Assembly: GCA_900757795.1 (NCBI GenBank)
Contig: CAAEPE010000019.1
Span: 1 to 27,088 of the forward strand
Direction of reading: 5' to 3'
Source of the DNA: an uncultured Phascolarctobacterium sp.
Lineage (GTDB): Bacteria > Bacillota > Negativicutes > Acidaminococcales > Acidaminococcaceae
Length of the DNA: 27,088 nt
This document shows positions 24,542-27,088 of the stretch, in pieces (the first letter of the stretch is position 1; each line of letters starts with the position of its first letter). The position numbers were made by a program, and so were the translations under genes. Below the pieces are notes generated by a model. It was given only the letters and a program-made list of their open reading frames with translations, was not told the DNA's origin and made no database searches.

Positions 24542-24574
24542 GAAAAAGACTCCACCCTTTTTCAGAGTGAAGTC
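24542..24574 (-). terminator. Terminator of glmS
   Basis: GACTTCACTC pairs with GGGTGGAGTC (24565-24574 with 24548-24557), allowing G-T pairs. TTTTTC follows on the minus strand. It is 10 bases after the glmS stop. Confidence 0.8.
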
Positions 24575-24583
24575 CAAATAATT

Positions 24584-26413
24584 TTACTCAACCGTAACAC
24601 TCTTAGCCAAGTTACGCGGTTTATCAACATCACAGCCGCGAGTAAGTGCAGCATAATAAGCCAACAGCTGTAAAGGCAGAACTGCCAGCAGCGGAGCCAA
24701 ATATTTATCAGTCTTAGGAATGTAAATTACATGGTCGGCATATTTTGCCAAGGAAGTATCGCCTTCAAAGCCGATAGCAATAACTACTGCTTCGCGGGCT
24801 TTTACTTCCTGTAAATTGCTGACGGTTTTGTCGTAAACATCCATTTGCGTAGCCAGCACAATTACTGGCACACCGGAAACAATTAAAGCTAAGGTGCCGT
24901 GCTTTAATTCGCCGGCAGCATAAGCTTCGGCATGGATATAAGAAATTTCTTTGAGCTTTAATGCGCCTTCCAAGGCTACGGCGTAATCCAAGCTGCGTCC
25001 CAAGAAAAAAGCATCCTCACAAGAACCGTATTCGCGGGCGAAAACCTTAATTTGATCTACATTTTCCAGCATTTGATGAATCTGCTCCGGCACAAATGTT
25101 AAGCCGTGAACCAATTCCTTGGCTTTTGCTTCCGCCAAAGAGCCACGCAGTCTACCCACATAAACGGCCAGCATCAACATAGCCAAAAGCTGGGTGGTGT
25201 AAGCTTTGGTAGAGGCTACGGCAATTTCCGGACCAGCATAGGTATAAACAACTTGATCTGCTTCGCGGGCGATGGAGCTGCCTACAACATTGGTAACTGC
25301 CAAGGTACGGGAGCCAAGACGTTTTGCTTCGCGCAGCGCCGCCAAGGTATCGGAGGTTTCACCGCTTTGGCTGATAACGATAGTCAAACTGCTGCCGTCA
25401 ACCAATGGATCGCGATAACGGAATTCACTGGCAATATCCACCTCAACCGGCACACGCGCCAGCTGCTCTAAAAAATATTTACCCACAATGCCTGCATGAT
25501 AAGCAGTGCCGCAAGCCACGATAAAAATTTTACTGATGCCGCTCATTTCTTCAGACGTCCAGTTCAGCTCGGGGAAGCTGATGGTTTCTTGCTCAGCGTT
25601 CAAGCGACCTGTCATCGTATCGCGCATAGCTTTGGGTTGTTCGTAAATTTCCTTCAGCATAAAATGCTCAAAGCCGCCTTTTTCTGCCGCTTCGGCGTTC
25701 CAATTTACTTCAAAAACCTTTTTGCTGATAGGCATACCGTTAATATCCTGCACCCAAACGCCGTCAGCAGTTACGGTAGCAATTTCACCGTCGCTCATAA
25801 TAAAGGTGCGGCGGGTGTGATTAATAATAGCCGGAATATCGGAAGCGATAAAATTTTCACCTTCACCCAAGCCAATTACCAACGGATTATCTTTTTTCGT
25901 GCAGATAATTTTATCGGGATCAGCCTGACACATAAATACTAAACTGTAAGAACCTTTGATTAAACGCAGCACCTTTTTAACGGTTTCTTCAAAATCGCCT
26001 GTATATTGATCTGCCATCAAATGAGCTACAACCTCTGTATCTGTTTCGGAAACAAAAACGTGGCCTTTAGCAATCAGTTCTTCTTTTAATTTTAAATAAT
26101 TTTCGATAATACCGTTATGTACAACAACAAATTTGCCGCTGCTGTCAGTATGGGGATGAGCATTTCTGTCCGACGGACGGCCATGAGTTGCCCAACGGGT
26201 ATGACCAATACCCATGGTGCCCTCAGGCATATTGCCTGCCAGCTTTTGCCGCAGCGCATCTAAGCGTCCTACGGATTTTTCCACACGAATAGCACCTTTT
26301 TCCATAACAGCGATGCCGGCAGAATCGTAGCCGCGGTATTCCAATTTGCTCATACCGTCCAACAAAAAGGGCGCAGCCTGCTTACTGCCAATGTAACCTA
26401 CGATACCACACAT
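24584..26413 (-). CDS. glmS: Glutamine-fructose-6-phosphate aminotransferase
   Basis: GlmS makes glucosamine-6-phosphate from fructose-6-phosphate and glutamine, the first step to UDP-GlcNAc for peptidoglycan. The 609-residue length is normal. The N-terminal class II glutaminase domain starts MCGIVGYIG with nucleophile C2 after Met removal, and HTRWATHG follows. Two SIS domains come next (SQSGETSDT in the first, LGRSLDYAVALEGALKLKE in the second), ending in the conserved KSVTVE. AAGGAGG precedes ATG 26413. The gene is controlled by the ribozyme in its leader and stands alone between terminators. Confidence 0.98.
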   Translation of the reverse strand: MCGIVGYIGSKQAAPFLLDGMSKLEYRGYDSAGIAVMEKGAIRVEKSVGRLDALRQKLAGNMPEGTMGIGHTRWATHGRPSDRNAHPHTDSSGKFVVVHNGIIENYLKLKEELIAKGHVFVSETDTEVVAHLMADQYTGDFEETVKKVLRLIKGSYSLVFMCQADPDKIICTKKDNPLVIGLGEGENFIASDIPAIINHTRRTFIMSDGEIATVTADGVWVQDINGMPISKKVFEVNWNAEAAEKGGFEHFMLKEIYEQPKAMRDTMTGRLNAEQETISFPELNWTSEEMSGISKIFIVACGTAYHAGIVGKYFLEQLARVPVEVDIASEFRYRDPLVDGSSLTIVISQSGETSDTLAALREAKRLGSRTLAVTNVVGSSIAREADQVVYTYAGPEIAVASTKAYTTQLLAMLMLAVYVGRLRGSLAEAKAKELVHGLTFVPEQIHQMLENVDQIKVFAREYGSCEDAFFLGRSLDYAVALEGALKLKEISYIHAEAYAAGELKHGTLALIVSGVPVIVLATQMDVYDKTVSNLQEVKAREAVVIAIGFEGDTSLAKYADHVIYIPKTDKYLAPLLAVLPLQLLAYYAALTRGCDVDKPRNLAKSVTVE

Positions 26414-26456
26414 TTGAGTATCCTCCTTAAAAATATTTGCTATTCTGCTGCGGGAA

Positions 26457-26578
26457 TTTTATCTCCGCCGTTACCGTCGGGCTTTGTATCCAGCTTGCGG
26501 CCTGCAGCCGGCCGTGAGGCATCCGCTGACTTATCGATAACCTCATTCCTCGTCTGCCGCTAATGCGGCACCTGCGCT
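26457..26578 (-). ncRNA. glmS ribozyme (GlcN6P riboswitch)
   Basis: The minus-strand leader matches the glmS ribozyme. It shows A-GCGC at the cleavage site (cut expected between 26578 and 26577), a TGCCGC/GCGGCA stem, then GACGAGGAATGAGGTTATCGA, the AGCGGATGCCTCACGG core and downstream CGACGGTAACGGCGG. GlcN6P triggers self-cleavage, and the cut mRNA is degraded. The canonical GCGCC and GGCGG pairing partners read GCGCA and AGCGG here, which shortens P2.2 by one pair. Confidence 0.93.
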
Positions 26579-26651
26579 CTGTCACTTATCTGCCAAAGGC
26601 ATACAATATGCCGCGCAGGCAGCAATTCCCACGCGGCACATCTTTGTGACT
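26578..26651 (-). other. Structured 5' fragment upstream of the ribozyme cut
   Basis: Between the expected transcription start and the cut, the leader can fold on itself: GTCAC (complement of 26646-26650) with GTGAC (26581-26585), enclosing TGCCGCG/CGCGGCA (26632-26638/26609-26615) and TGCC/GGCA (26598-26601/26591-26594). Cleavage would release about 73 bases as a compact three-way structure. Confidence 0.5.
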
Positions 26652-26657
26652 ATATTT

Positions 26658-26686
26658 ATTTTACAATATTATAGTAAATTGGTCAA
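26658..26686 (-). promoter_or_regulatory. glmS promoter
   Basis: TTGACC (26681-26686), a 17-base spacer and TAAAAT (26658-26663), each with five of six consensus bases. It lies about 80 bases before the ribozyme cut. Confidence 0.8.
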
Positions 26687-26709
26687 GAAAACGTAAGTGA
26701 ATTTATTAT

Positions 26710-26735
26710 GGCGTGCCTGCGGCGCGCCTTTTTTT
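26710..26735 (+). terminator. Orphan plus-strand terminator-like hairpin
   Basis: GGCGTGCC pairs with GGCGCGCC (one G-T pair) around loop TGC, followed by seven T residues on the plus strand only. No plus-strand gene precedes it, so it may shield glmS regulation from antisense transcription or belong to the adjacent repeat block. Confidence 0.6.
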
Positions 26736-26767
26736 CTTTCCTTTTAATTTAATTTAATTTTTACTGT

Positions 26768-26862
26768 AAGCGTTCATGTGAACGCCTGCGTAAGTAATGA
26801 TACTTTTCTTACAGGCAAGAAAAGTATCCAAAAGAGCCTTACTTGCAGGTGACAAGACTTCC
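26768..26862 (+). repeat. Intergenic repeat module B, copy 2
   Basis: A GCGTTCA/TGAACGC hairpin (26770-26785) is followed by a perfect 12-bp hairpin, GATACTTTTCTT/AAGAAAAGTATC (26799-26828), and the conserved block GAGCCTTACTTGCAGGTG. It aligns with the minus strand of 9427-9515. Frames here give no credible protein. Confidence 0.8.
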
Positions 26863-26963
26863 GGGCTTCGTCCTTGATGACGTTAAATCGAAAAACTCTT
26901 TTACAATTTGCAGAGACTACGCTATCGCGCTGTATAACTAATATAATCTGCTTAGTTACTTTA

Positions 26964-27088
26964 GGCGTGCAAGCTGCACGCACGGCGTGTCTTTATTCAA
27001 CTTCTTTTGTCGCCAAAAGAAGTTGCAAGAAAAGCGCGCGCTTTTCGAAGCGCGGCAAAGAATCTTCGACGTTCATAGATAATTCGAA
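26964..27088 (+). repeat. Intergenic repeat module A, copy 2 (cut by window end)
   Basis: A GCGTGCA/TGCACGC hairpin (26965-26981) leads into a 94-base stretch (26983-27076) equal to 8990-9084 apart from one missing C. It includes the CAACTTCTTTTG and UUCG hairpins. The first hairpin differs from that of copy 1 but keeps its pairing. Between modules B and A (26863-26963) only a TAACTAA/TTAGTTA hairpin is seen. Confidence 0.85.

Overview
The window is one compact stretch of a Firmicutes-type chromosome, most likely from the class Negativicutes. Support for this comes from a T-box leader, a glmS ribozyme, a ZTP riboswitch, a CIRCE/HrcA heat-shock operon and the phoH-ybeY-cdd-era-recO gene order. 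Two tandem divalent-anion transporters beside a Crp/Fnr regulator would fit a succinate-using gut organism such as Phascolarctobacterium. That genus guess is inference; no rRNA gene is present to test it. Almost every gene is on the minus strand. I found no prophage, CRISPR array, defence island, transposase or tRNA gene.

Layout. Positions 1-1650 hold a minus-strand promoter for a gene off the left edge, then a monofunctional AICAR transformylase (purH type) behind a ZTP riboswitch with a perfect consensus promoter. Positions 1654-8123 hold one long minus-strand operon, read in the order lipoprotein cyclophilin, phoH, ybeY, cdd, era, a CNNM/CBS transporter-like protein, recO and a PflX-like radical SAM protein. 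An alpha/beta hydrolase follows at 8117-8842. Positions 8843-9596 are a noncoding block built of hairpin-rich repeats. Positions 9597-11731 hold a TGS-less threonyl-tRNA synthetase under a complete T-box with a visible ACC specifier. The only plus-strand protein gene, a secreted DUF4127 protein, is at 11812-13383.

Positions 13441-17465 hold two SLC13/DASS permeases, about 91% identical, with different upstream regions, and a Crp/Fnr-type regulator. Positions 17520-17695 may encode an orphan plus-strand structured RNA. Positions 17703-22739 are the hrcA-grpE-dnaK-dnaJ operon with CIRCE, followed by hemW and an O6-alkylguanine methyltransferase. Positions 24542-26686 hold glmS with its self-cleaving ribozyme leader. 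From 26710 to the right edge lies a second noncoding block that reuses the repeat modules of the first, in a different order and orientation.

How the parts work together. The protein genes are mainly housekeeping: ribosome and rRNA maturation (era, ybeY, phoH), repair (recO, ogt), protein folding, and cell-wall amino sugar supply. Each metabolic gene has its own RNA sensor: ZTP for folate/purine stress, uncharged tRNA-Thr for thrS, and GlcN6P for glmS. The less explained content is noncoding: the two-module intergenic repeat family, a 21-bp hairpin, and the orphan RNA between the Crp/Fnr gene and dnaJ.
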